Origin: Hyphomicrobiales bacterium
GTDB lineage: Bacteria; Pseudomonadota; Alphaproteobacteria; Rhizobiales; Rhizobiaceae
DNA length: 64,000 bases
NCBI GenBank assembly: GCA_900473185.1
Contig: UCKU01000013.1
Span: 62,001 to 126,000, forward strand
Reading direction: 5' to 3'
Shown here: in pieces, positions 8,284 through 16,309 of the stretch
Layout of the letters: each line of letters opens with the position of its first letter
How positions within the stretch are numbered: position 1 is the stretch's first letter
Translations under genes and position numbers: made by a program
The notes under the pieces: model-generated
What the model was told of the DNA's origin: nothing
Databases searched by the model: none
Seen by the model: the letters and a program-made list of their open reading frames with translations, nothing else

Positions 8284-8683
8284 AGATAACGAGCGCAATC
8301 CGGCCTTGCTACACGTTGGGAGACCGTTCCCGATCTGCAGCTGTTTAGGACTGAGTTCATCGAAGGAAAAAGCGTACTCATATACAGCTCCAATACTCCA
8401 CACGGACTGCTGCGGCATCGGATTGACGCGATTACAGACCGTGTTGTATTCGAAGCGTGATCATCGTTCCGATCCTGAGTTTGCTCAAATACGTTTGCAC
8501 AGCATGCCATGTACGTCCATAGGGGCACTCGAAAAAACGTAACAGAAATATTGATTTATGGAAGTTTCCGAAAGTAAATTGAGCGGAAACGTTCAAATTT
8601 AGCGAAAGAGATCAACTTGATGAATTGGTCTCTTGCATCGACGCGCCGCAAAGTCCCGTCAATCAATAATGACGGAGACTAAA

Positions 8684-9367
8684 ATGGAGTTTCACCTTCT
8701 AAACCGCCTTGCCGAGATCAACCTGCGAGTGGGACCGGTGTTGGACGAGCTTGGCATCAAGCCAAGGATTGTTCACCGCTCGGATGGCGCGGTACTGGTT
8801 CAATTTAAAACTAGCGACCAGCAGACCGTCTCGCCGGTTGAAATTCGTTTGGCGGAAGATGCGAAGACGACAACATCACCGGCGAGCTGGAAGGGCTCGA
8901 AGATGAGCGCGACATTCTGGGAGGATATTGAGATTGGCGATACCGGCTGGACGCTGCAGGAGTTTTGCAGATCGCATCACAAGTTCGATATTGGCTCGGA
9001 CCCCGAACCATTCTTCACCGCGTTGGCAGAATGGCTTCCTGGCCACGGGGTGATCCACCTTGATCGAAGCAAGGACGGTTTCACGATGAATGAAGACTTC
9101 GCCCGCGCATTCAAAATCATAAGGACAGCTTTGCCGGACGATGAGCAAATCGATGTGAAGTGCGAACGGGGTCCGGCGTCGGACGCTTACGTTTTCAATT
9201 ATCCGCCGGGATGTGACTGGCGCTTCGAGTTCGTCGGCCGCAGCGTGGCTGTCACAGCAAACGGGGAAGAGGTGACATTGGTTGACACGACCGAGTTGAA
9301 GAAGCTTATTCCGGCCATCAGGACACGCCTTAAGGAGCTATCAGCAAGGCGCGACTTGGGGATTTGA
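8684..9367 (+). CDS. Hypothetical 227-aa protein, intact copy of a duplicated gene
   Basis: The protein family is not recognised. It is acidic, has no signal peptide or membrane segment, and carries conserved stretches such as MSATFW, GWTLQEFCRS and ELKKLIPAIRTRLKEL that are shared with the damaged copy at 9549. The ATG at 8684 follows GACGGAGACTAAA, and the same ribosome binding site and start context are kept in the second copy, which fixes the start. Downstream there is a relic of the end of the methyltransferase-like gene, so gene and neighbour were duplicated together. Confidence 0.75.
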   Translation: MEFHLLNRLAEINLRVGPVLDELGIKPRIVHRSDGAVLVQFKTSDQQTVSPVEIRLAEDAKTTTSPASWKGSKMSATFWEDIEIGDTGWTLQEFCRSHHKFDIGSDPEPFFTALAEWLPGHGVIHLDRSKDGFTMNEDFARAFKIIRTALPDDEQIDVKCERGPASDAYVFNYPPGCDWRFEFVGRSVAVTANGEEVTLVDTTELKKLIPAIRTRLKELSARRDLGI

Positions 9368-9399
9368 CCGGGTTCGAAGGTATGCTTCCTGCTCCGAAC

Positions 9400-9472
9400 T
9401 TTAGCCTGTCGGAGATCAAGGGCCGTCGGCGGTTTGGGGAGATCAAGCTACTCGTCCGCCATTCCCCGTAAC
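9400..9472 (-). pseudogene. Relic of the 3' end of the methyltransferase-like gene
   Basis: On the minus strand from 9462 the bases translate as MADE, a stop, then LDLPKPPTALDL. This matches the C-terminal segment MADNDPDLSQPPKDLQL of the gene at 10219-12351. At the DNA level the two segments agree over about 40 bases with roughly three quarters identity. It is the trace of an older duplication that also copied the 227-aa gene. Confidence 0.6.
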
Positions 9473-9548
9473 ATGAGTTATCGCAATTGTGGTTCCTTGC
9501 GTCGCTGAACCGCAGACTTCGTCTAGTGAATACTGACGGAGATCAAAA

Positions 9549-10212
9549 ATGGACTTCCACCTTTTCAACCGCCTGCGGGAAATCACGGAGCGCGTTGGCC
9601 CGATCATGGATGAGCTTGGGATAAAGCCCAAGATTACGCGCGATCCGGACGGCGCGGTGTTTATCGAGTTTACGAGTGGCGATCAGCAGACAATTTCGCC
9701 GGTGGAAATTTATCTGGGCAAGGATGCCACCACGACATCGACGAAGGCGAGCTGGAAGGGCTCTAAAATGAGCGCCACCTTCTGGGACGATGTAAAAATC
9801 GGTGACAATGGGTGGACGCTGCAAGAGTTCTGCCGTTCAAAGCACGACTACGCGCATTTTTCGCTGCCCTGGCCGAATGGCTTCCTGGCCATGGCGTTTC
9901 CTTGATCAAAGCAAGGATGGATACACCATGGACGAAGACTTCGCGAAGGCATTTGCGATCATAAAGATGGCGCTACCTGAGGACGAGGAGGAGATAGAGG
10001 TCAACTGCGAACGGGGTCCGGTCGCGGACGCCTATGTATTCACCCGTCCAGCTGGCTGCGACTGGCGCATTGAATTTGTTAGTCGCAGTGCGAATGTAAC
10101 TGCTAGCGGGGAAGAGGTTGCTTCGGTATATACCGAGGAACTGAAGAAGCTCATCCCCGCGATCAGGACGCGCCTTAAGGAGATTTCAGAAAGGCGCGGC
10201 CTGGGAATTTGA
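9549..10212 (+). pseudogene. Frameshifted second copy of the 227-aa gene
   Basis: The first 90 codons closely follow the intact copy at 8684, then a deletion of 22 bases relative to it, after the FCRSKHDY segment, shifts the frame and gives a stop near 9905. From about 9910 the original frame resumes (SKDGYTMDEDFAKAFAII) and continues to the same C-terminus, RTRLKEISERRGLGI. Start, ribosome binding site and both ends are well kept, so the damage is recent or the copy is under partial selection. Confidence 0.8.
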
Positions 10213-10218
10213 CGAGGC

Positions 10219-12351
10219 TCAGGTTGGCCGCTTCTTGAAACTGAACTTCTCTTGGCCCAGTTGAAGGTCCTTCGGTGGTTGGGAGAGATCAGGGTCATTA
10301 TCCGCCATGTCCACCGGAAGATCACCTCGCATTGTGAGTATGCCTTTCCGCCATAAGAAGGCGAGTTGTCCCTTGGCGTCACCCATGTCGTCAACGTAAT
10401 GTGGATGATGAAGAAATGGCGAAGCATTTATCTTCAGGGCGCCTTCGGTATCCAAATCAACTTGTTCGCCCGTCAATGCGGCGTGCACGCTGCGTGCGAC
10501 GGCAGCGGTGATAACGGGCGGCGTAGTTAGGCACAGTGCGGACATTGTGTCGTGAAGGTTTTCCCTGCGCACAATCCAGTCTTTTGGAAGTCCTTGGAGC
10601 GCTTTGATTACCGAAGTCGTCATCGGAATCCGCAATTGCGCAGGGTGTGTTCCAACTTCACAAGCGGCATCGGTTTCAGGAAAGAGTTCAAAACCACGAT
10701 CAGCCCAGTAAGCGCGATTGTTTTCAGTATACGCGCCGCTCAGATCCCCAGTCGCATTCTGGCCGTGGGTCCGCAGCCACGCTGACGACCAATTGTTGTA
10801 TGTAAGCTCGGGCGTCGGCTTGTCTTTGACTTCGGCGTAGCCTTTGACTGTCCGGTAGGGGAAAGCCACCTTGGCAATCAAGTGGGCCACGGTCGGCGTC
10901 AAAGGATTGCGCACGATGGGGTGATACAAGCGGTCGGCGAATTCGTTTTTGACGCCGACCAGAAAGTAGCTTGTCCGTTCCTGCGGAATTCCGAACTCGG
11001 GGTGATTGAGTGAGAAAACGGTCGTGTAGTATCCTTGCTCGGCGAAGAATGTTGTCATCGGCAGATAGAATTTTGCGTGTTTTCTCGTCGTCAACCCTTC
11101 GCTGTGCTCGAAAAAGAAGGCACGGGGTTTATACTTCTCCACCATTGTCATGGCTGCCGAGTGGAGTTCTTCATCGTAGTTTATTGGTCCTTTGATCCGC
11201 CACGGCTTCGTCGGAAGAGACCCCATAATCAGATCAAGCTCTCGCCCTTGAAGGGACTGCACCACGCTCTCCATCGCCACCGCGACCTCTTCGGGCTTGT
11301 TTATGTCAACCGCACGAGCACGCCAACCTTTACGGCTCGCGAGAAAACTATCTACGTTTTTCTTGTCGCCATCTAACAAGAGGCTGGGGAAGAAACCGGA
11401 AGACTTTAGTCCAAGGGCGCCACTACCGACACCACCACAGACGTCGACGGCGGAAAGCCGTTCCAACGGTCGCTTGGCATATCTTCTGGAGGACGTCTTG
11501 CCTCTACGGGCGAGAAACCCGATTGAATCGATCGCGTGCCAGCTACGCAGATACCCGCCAATTGGAAATAGCGGGAAAGGAAAATCGCGACTCGGAACGA
11601 TGCTTGGCAGCTCCTGATCAAAGTCCCCGGCTGCCAAAACGTTTAAAGAGTGGTCGGCTTCAGCCAGCGCTCGGTCCGCGGGGTTTTCGATCTTACCCCA
11701 GTCTTCAATTGGTATCGCTTGCGTACCACACTCCTTTTGGAAACGCTCGCGCAGTTCCATTGCCATTTCAATGATTTTGGGTCGGATGACTTCCTTTTGC
11801 TCTGGCGATTTATCATCGTAGCCGATCATAAGATCGTGCAGCTTAGGAACGAGCCTGTTGAAAGCCATACCCTCTTTCCGAAGAGCGCGAATGCGCCGTC
11901 TAGTCAGCAAACCCAGCACATCGTGATAAGTAGATTCGTCATCGCTCTTGCTGCGCTCGCGCCAGCGATTAGCAATGCGATAAACTTCCTTGCTGTCCGT
12001 CGGCTGCTGGCGCTCGACGAAGCGCATCACCTCGCGGCGGGCAGCCTCGCCAATTTTGACAAGAGCGACGGCGGTTTCTATGTCAAAACGGCTAACGTTC
12101 AGAGCATCGCGGTAAGCACCCAGAAACTCGGTGAAATCGAGATAACCGGGGAGTTGACGGCGATGAACGCTATCATTTTGCAGAAGACTGGCCATCGCTT
12201 CACGACCTTCCTCCGCCAAGCGGGGTAGGTCGTCTTCGATGATCCTCAGCAGGGCGGCTGTGCCTTGCTTTCGGTGCTCGAAAGCACTGTTTTGAATGCT
12301 CTTAATCTGATCCCGAACATGCGGCGCAAATTGTCTTGGGGGCACGGCCAT
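10219..12351 (-). CDS. C5-cytosine-methyltransferase-like protein lacking the catalytic cysteine
   Basis: The protein has 710 aa. Residues 1-290 are an unrecognised, helical N-terminal domain. From 300 the order of Dcm-family motifs is visible: motif I VDVCGGVGSGALGL (302-315), motif IV MGSLPTKPW (376-384), motif VI FFEHSEG (413-419) and motif VIII FGIPQERTSYFLVGV (453-467), with a motif-X-like TPPVITAAVARSVHAAL near the end. In active enzymes motif IV is PPCQ and motif VI ENV; here they are LPTK and EHS, so the attacking cysteine and the motif VI asparagine are gone. It probably does not methylate DNA but may still bind it or S-adenosylmethionine. It is convergent with the 227-aa gene pair. 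Confidence 0.75.
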   Translation of the reverse strand: MAVPPRQFAPHVRDQIKSIQNSAFEHRKQGTAALLRIIEDDLPRLAEEGREAMASLLQNDSVHRRQLPGYLDFTEFLGAYRDALNVSRFDIETAVALVKIGEAARREVMRFVERQQPTDSKEVYRIANRWRERSKSDDESTYHDVLGLLTRRRIRALRKEGMAFNRLVPKLHDLMIGYDDKSPEQKEVIRPKIIEMAMELRERFQKECGTQAIPIEDWGKIENPADRALAEADHSLNVLAAGDFDQELPSIVPSRDFPFPLFPIGGYLRSWHAIDSIGFLARRGKTSSRRYAKRPLERLSAVDVCGGVGSGALGLKSSGFFPSLLLDGDKKNVDSFLASRKGWRARAVDINKPEEVAVAMESVVQSLQGRELDLIMGSLPTKPWRIKGPINYDEELHSAAMTMVEKYKPRAFFFEHSEGLTTRKHAKFYLPMTTFFAEQGYYTTVFSLNHPEFGIPQERTSYFLVGVKNEFADRLYHPIVRNPLTPTVAHLIAKVAFPYRTVKGYAEVKDKPTPELTYNNWSSAWLRTHGQNATGDLSGAYTENNRAYWADRGFELFPETDAACEVGTHPAQLRIPMTTSVIKALQGLPKDWIVRRENLHDTMSALCLTTPPVITAAVARSVHAALTGEQVDLDTEGALKINASPFLHHPHYVDDMGDAKGQLAFLWRKGILTMRGDLPVDMADNDPDLSQPPKDLQLGQEKFSFKKRPT

Positions 12352-12527
12352 TTGATCTCTCCGGTTGTTGGAGTGATCGATAGCAATCTAGGCTTTACTG
12401 TCCCGATAAGGGAATGAATAAAATTGTAAAGAGCTGCGGTTTCTCGTTTCAGAGGTCTGGCCGCGAGCGAAATCTCAACTTCCAAGACCCCGAGTAACCA
12501 ACTGTCACGTCTGACAACGGCGAGACC

Positions 12528-13091
12528 CTACCTGATAAATGCCTCGTGGATGCTTTCGTCCTCGTGAGCGTCCGTTCTGGCTGGCTGATACGGATACCGT
12601 TCAGCCAACGGTTCCATTCGAGTGTGCCACCGATTGGCCAACGGGTCATAGATTCCCGGTAGGGGATAACATTCGTTTATCACCATGAAATCCGAAATAT
12701 TCATCGTCGCGACAGGCAACCGGTGAACCAGCGAGGCAGCCGCGATGTGGAGGTCCTGGCCGCCCCGGGCCCTCTTTCCCCTACCACTTGGGGTAAATCG
12801 CTGCAGCCGTGGATCGGCCGCCAAGACTCCCCATGTCTCGGAAACATCGCGGTCAGTCTCGATGATAGGTATGCCCGCTCTTACGAGGTCATGGTACCAC
12901 TTGCTCAGTTTGACGGCCTTCAATGGGTCGGAGGCGCATACCATGGTGATACCCATCTGGATCTCCATTAGGGCGCCAGCTGGCATAAAGTATTTTTCAG
13001 CCGTGGCGAGAAAGGCGACAACGCTCTCTCTCGGGCGGGGCAGGGCGGTCTCACTGATCACGCACGTATCAAGCAGAAATGCTGCGTTCAT
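12528..13091 (-). CDS. PIN-domain protein (VapC/FitB-like ribonuclease)
   Basis: PIN domains are Mg-dependent RNases, often toxins. This 187-aa protein shows the four acidic positions expected: D8 in AFLLDTCVISE, E43 in LMEIQMGI, D113 in GQDLHIAAASL and D134 in NISDFM, with the final T/N-x-DF typical of the FitB/VapC group. The ATG at 13091 begins exactly at the domain; the frame is open further upstream to 13415, but that part looks like the reverse of another gene and was excluded. No antitoxin was found next to it. The C-terminus extends about 40 residues past the domain. Confidence 0.75.
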   Translation of the reverse strand: MNAAFLLDTCVISETALPRPRESVVAFLATAEKYFMPAGALMEIQMGITMVCASDPLKAVKLSKWYHDLVRAGIPIIETDRDVSETWGVLAADPRLQRFTPSGRGKRARGGQDLHIAAASLVHRLPVATMNISDFMVINECYPLPGIYDPLANRWHTRMEPLAERYPYQPARTDAHEDESIHEAFIR

Positions 13092-13125
13092 GTCGCGTCC
13101 CTCTCGCGGAAAGGGTGCGGGGCGT

Positions 13126-13464
13126 ATGGTTAACTGCTCGTTAACAGCCTTGGCGAAATTTTCAGGGGTGCTTTTGAACGCGGCGCGAGAAGGCTGGAAG
13201 GCAACTCTACAGGAATCGAATTCCGTGCTAAGGAAATTTCCGAGAAATGCGGAACGACTCACGCGGATGCTGTCTAAGGAAATTTTAGTGCTGGGTGAGG
13301 GCGACAAGGAAATCATAGCTTTCCTTGAGAAAGCGCGTGCCGCCAACGGCTTGCGGGTGCAACTGGGCAAAGACGTGTTTTCCGTGAAGATCTCTTCTGA
13401 GACCGTTTCCGACAAGGGCCGTGCGTTTCTTACAAAGGGCGGGCCGATCGGTTCAAAGAGATAG
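13126..13464 (+). CDS. Hypothetical small protein divergent from the PIN gene
   Basis: A 112-aa basic protein can be read here, with plausible codon use and a structured middle (EILVLGEGDKEIIAFLEKAR). The ATG at 13126 has only a G-rich stretch as ribosome binding site and the frame is open upstream, so the start is uncertain. It begins 34 bp from the PIN start on the opposite strand. I do not recognise a family; a partner or regulator of the PIN protein is possible. Confidence 0.4.
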   Translation: MVNCSLTALAKFSGVLLNAAREGWKATLQESNSVLRKFPRNAERLTRMLSKEILVLGEGDKEIIAFLEKARAANGLRVQLGKDVFSVKISSETVSDKGRAFLTKGGPIGSKR

Positions 13465-13613
13465 GCATCGCTCGGCGCCGAGAATCGATAACAAAGTCAA
13501 TTCAGCCGTCTCTACTTGCCGTCAAAATATAATCGCTGTCTACGCTGTTGATATCTTGTGGGCCGGTAGTGGCCCGAGTTTGCCAATCTGAGAAAACACC
13601 GCCAACGTCGATT

Positions 13614-13985
13614 TCAGCTCCGGATCTTAGAGTACGGCGCCGACCTCTGCGTATCCTGCGTACGTTGCAGCGTGAAAATTGCCTCGCCGAATATCTCTCG
13701 GCGGCGCAATGTGCGGGATTTCATGGCACGGGCTTTATCCGCGTTGGACATGTGTGTTGTCGGGGAGGTCGACGTTTCGTTTTCAACCTTGTCGATCAGC
13801 AGATTGCGCATCACTCCGTTCTCTTCCTTCAACCGGGCAAGTTCGATCTTAATTGGGGACTCCGAAAGTTTACGGGCAATGGTTTCGTCAATGGTCTTCT
13901 CGACCAGCCGTGTTCTCGCAGAGAGGTAGCGCCCAAATGAGAAGGTCAGAAACATGGCACAGAGGGCGAGGCAGAGGTAAAGCAT
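13614..13985 (-). CDS. Hypothetical membrane-anchored small protein
   Basis: This 123-aa protein starts with a hydrophobic segment (LYLCLALCAMFLTFSFG) followed by a charged, probably coiled stretch (LVEKTIDETIARKLSES; IELARLKEENGVMRNLL). This suggests a single N-terminal anchor with a cytoplasmic helix. The last 40 residues are basic and polar. No family is recognised. Confidence 0.55.
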   Translation of the reverse strand: MLYLCLALCAMFLTFSFGRYLSARTRLVEKTIDETIARKLSESPIKIELARLKEENGVMRNLLIDKVENETSTSPTTHMSNADKARAMKSRTLRRREIFGEAIFTLQRTQDTQRSAPYSKIRS

Positions 13986-13992
13986 TGTCGGG

Positions 13993-14011
13993 CTCCAATC
14001 ACCAATTGGAG
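13993..14011. promoter_or_regulatory. Inverted repeat
   Basis: CTCCAAT and ATTGGAG form a perfect 7-bp inverted repeat with a 5-base spacer. It lies just upstream of the small membrane protein and downstream of the SHOCT gene, so it may be an operator or a weak stem. Confidence 0.35.
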
Positions 14012-14135
14012 ATCGTGATTTCCGAAGCTGAATTCAACCCGATGGCCGTCGCTCTCCACGAGAGACAGGGTGATCGCCGTCACATCGAAGCGTGTTACGC
14101 CCCATACGATATAACCTACCAAGATCCGGCTTTGA

Positions 14136-14920
14136 TCAAATGCGTGACAACAGTTCGGCCTTCTTCGTCGCGAATTCCTCGTCGGTCAGAATACCTTTTG
14201 CATGAAGCGCCCCAAGCCGCTCTATTTTGCCGATCACGTCATCGCTCTCGAATTCTGGTCTGGCGGCAGCGCTTGCTTTGTTGAGCCGGAGTTCATTTTC
14301 TTCACGTTTCTCGACTGGATGGCTCCGAACTGGCTCAGCTTCGTCCGAGACCTTCCGCAGGGTGGATAGCGCGATGCGTCCGTGTTGAGAGGAAAAGGAC
14401 ACATCTTGCCCGGTTCCCTGCTGCTGCGAGAAGCCAGTGATCTCGTGTTCATCGGTGTCGTAAATCGTCGTGCGGCTACCGTCGCTGAGTGCGAGCCTCC
14501 GAGAGGACGGGAAAAATGCATACCGCATCGAATTCTGAGATCCAGCGGAGGCGGGTATTCCAAGATCGTGTGGATACCAGCGACCGGAAGTGTGCTCAGC
14601 GTGATCACCCTGTTGCTGACTTTGATAGGATCGGGGTTGGGCCTCGGCGTCCGTGCGTGCGGCGGCGCTCAAATCTAAGCAAAGGTCCAGGACCTTGGAC
14701 TTGAGCGCATGATTGAACATGTCTCCAATCATGATCATGCCGCCCGCCGACCATTGGCCCATACCACCGAGTTCCGGTAGGTTGAACTGCGCTTGATTAC
14801 CGCCACCAGCGACCATGGCTCCGTACAATTGCCGAATAGTGTCGCTGCTTACGCCATGTTTTTGCGCAAGCGACGAAAACCACTCAGACCGCTTTCAGCA
14901 TTCATCGCCATCCGCTCCAT
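14136..14920 (-). pseudogene. SHOCT-domain protein gene with an N-terminal frameshift
   Basis: The C-terminus (DDVIGKIERLGALHAKGI and on) is a SHOCT domain, and the middle, with GGMGQWSAGGM and IYDTDEHEITGFSQQQ, matches a SHOCT protein type that I know from Rhizobiales. The proper start appears to be the ATG at 14920, behind GAGGATTACG, giving MERMAMNAESGLSG. After that the frame breaks in a run of four T (minus strand, 14876-14879); with one more base it would read on as FSSLAQKHGVSSDTIRQLYG and join the intact remainder. It is therefore a frameshifted gene, a sequencing error in a homopolymer, or a phase-variable switch. Without the first part, the frame could only begin at an internal ATG at 14828. 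Confidence 0.7.
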
Positions 14921-15026
14921 CGTAATCCTCTAAAGGTCGCGATTGTCTATATAGGCGCTGGCTTATCACTTTCCTCATCTACGACGCAGAATGTCGGAAG
15001 GGGAAGGCGTTGCGGGTTCTGGTATT

Positions 15027-15233
15027 TCAACCTCGTGCCACTTTTGTCGAAAGCATACTGGCAATCTCTGCTGCCTCCAGCCGAGCGGACGTCTTGTATG
15101 GGTAGTGCTTCCAGCACCACCATTCCTGCTGCTCTGATTTGCCGAAGCGAAAGCCAGCCCAGTCGCCGCAGTGACACTTCCTCGCGACTAGGACGGGGCC
15201 TCGTTGAAGAGGGGAACGATCGGTGTCGCTCAT
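15027..15233 (-). CDS. Hypothetical small cysteine-containing protein
   Basis: A 68-aa protein with VARKCHCGDW and WWCWKHYPY has a C-x-C plus C-x2-H arrangement that could bind zinc. It starts with an ATGA overlap to the gene upstream, so it belongs to a three-gene minus-strand operon. The family is not recognised. Confidence 0.6.
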   Translation of the reverse strand: MSDTDRSPLQRGPVLVARKCHCGDWAGFRFGKSEQQEWWCWKHYPYKTSARLEAAEIASMLSTKVARG

Positions 15234-15544
15234 CTAAGCTCCTTTAGGACCCAGCCGCCTTTTGGCGTAGGCCAAGCATTTTTGGCGGCGCGAAATTCGG
15301 CCTCCGCCAATGCTTTTCGTTTGGCGTCGAGCAAACCTGACGCCCACACCGTGATGCGAAGGCGTCCGACGGTGAAAATATATCTGTCTAGGTCGGCGTT
15401 CCGGCCCGCTGCGTATCCCGCTCGGAAGCTTGTTCGTGCTGTGCTGGCGTCTGTTCGTTCGCGGTATGAAGGGGGCTGGGCTTCCCACCACCGCGTGAAG
15501 GCAGTTTCAAAGTTTGCTCGGAATGGCTTTGTCTTATCCAGCAT
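15230..15544 (-). CDS. Hypothetical 104-aa protein
   Basis: The middle gene of the small operon encodes a soluble protein with FRAGYAAGRNADLDRYIF in its centre and a C-terminal AKNAWPTPKGGWVLKEL. It starts directly after the stop of the upstream gene and overlaps the next start. Such short proteins are common in phage or plasmid-like islands, but I cannot name this one. Confidence 0.6.
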   Translation of the reverse strand: MLDKTKPFRANFETAFTRWWEAQPPSYRERTDASTARTSFRAGYAAGRNADLDRYIFTVGRLRITVWASGLLDAKRKALAEAEFRAAKNAWPTPKGGWVLKELR

Positions 15545-15739
15545 CTAGGCCTCCCGATCGAACTTCAGGGACCAACCTTGCTTTATTCCGTGGTTCGCCG
15601 CCCTCCCAGCACACCGCAGGCGCAGGTGCTTTATGTCAGAGCGCACTGCTGCGACGGTCGCTTTTACACTGTCGCCATGGAATCCGAGTGCTGCCTCGGC
15701 TTCGCGGTTAACGAGTGCAGCGGCGAATCTTTTCGACAT
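15545..15739 (-). CDS. Hypothetical 64-aa protein
   Basis: The first gene of the small operon, 64 aa, begins MSKRFAAALVNREAEAALGF and has no recognised motif. Its stop abuts the start of the next gene. The ATG at 15739 is preceded, on the minus strand, by an A-rich stretch with weak ribosome binding potential. Confidence 0.5.
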   Translation of the reverse strand: MSKRFAAALVNREAEAALGFHGDSVKATVAAVRSDIKHLRLRCAGRAANHGIKQGWSLKFDREA

Positions 15740-15847
15740 CGGAGGCGTCCCATTTCCTTTTGACCTTTGACGATGTTCTTTTTATGTTCTCATTTACGAT
15801 TGAGTCAATCGTCATTTGCTGTTCACAGCGGGAAGGGGAAAGCAGCC

Positions 15848-16309
15848 ATGAACCGACGTAAGGGCGAGTTAACCCCCGCTGCGATTGATCGCGGTTGGCC
15901 GTTCCAAATTGCACTTCTAGCAAAGCTTTCGGAAGGGAAGCTTGGCGAGGAACAGGCTCTCTACTGCAATCGACTCATGCGATGCAGTCGAGGTCACACT
16001 GTGTTTTATGACGACCAGCATTACAACATACACTGCTTTGCCACCAAGGTTGGTGCGGAAGCTTTTTTGGCAAAGTTTGGCGGCGAGTGGTGTGATCCTC
16101 GCGACCGTGGCAGAGGCGCCGAGTGGAATTGTCGTGTTGACGACCCCTGCCGGGTCGCTGGTCGGCGACTGACTGGACCCGCCTGCTGGTGCTCAGAGAC
16201 AGTTAGACAAAAACTTCTTTACGAGTCTGATGGCAATATTGACCCCGTCTGCCAATGGAGTTCCAATGCCAACCATCTATGCGTATCGTCTCGCTCCGAG
16301 TGGAGTTGA
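15848..16309 (+). CDS. Hypothetical protein with a conserved N-terminal part
   Basis: The first 100 residues look genuinely conserved (YDDQHYNIHCFATKVGAEAF, then LAKFGGEWCDPRDRGRG). The ATG at 15848 is preceded by AAGGGGAAAGCAG. The tail after residue 110 is cysteine- and arginine-rich, overlaps the next gene and could result from a frameshift or a lost stop. It is the first plus-strand gene after the small minus-strand operon. Function unknown. Confidence 0.55.
   Translation: MNRRKGELTPAAIDRGWPFQIALLAKLSEGKLGEEQALYCNRLMRCSRGHTVFYDDQHYNIHCFATKVGAEAFLAKFGGEWCDPRDRGRGAEWNCRVDDPCRVAGRRLTGPACWCSETVRQKLLYESDGNIDPVCQWSSNANHLCVSSRSEWS

Larger units (their letters stand above)
7846..8683. other. Non-coding stretch with the expected transposon right end
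   Basis: About 840 bases contain no convincing gene on either strand; the open frames are short and of poor composition. The stretch holds the two direct repeats at 7976 and 8247 and AT-rich, partly palindromic sequence around 8545-8625 (GGAAGTTTCC; AAATTGA with TCAAATTT). The transposon end is expected here because tnsA faces away from it. Candidate outer ends reading TGT inward exist near 8400 and 8543, but I cannot choose between them without a target duplication. Confidence 0.5.

Noticed and set aside
13092..13415. N-terminal extension of the PIN gene
   Set aside because: The PIN fold begins exactly at the ATG at 13091 and the upstream frame is the reverse of another possible gene.
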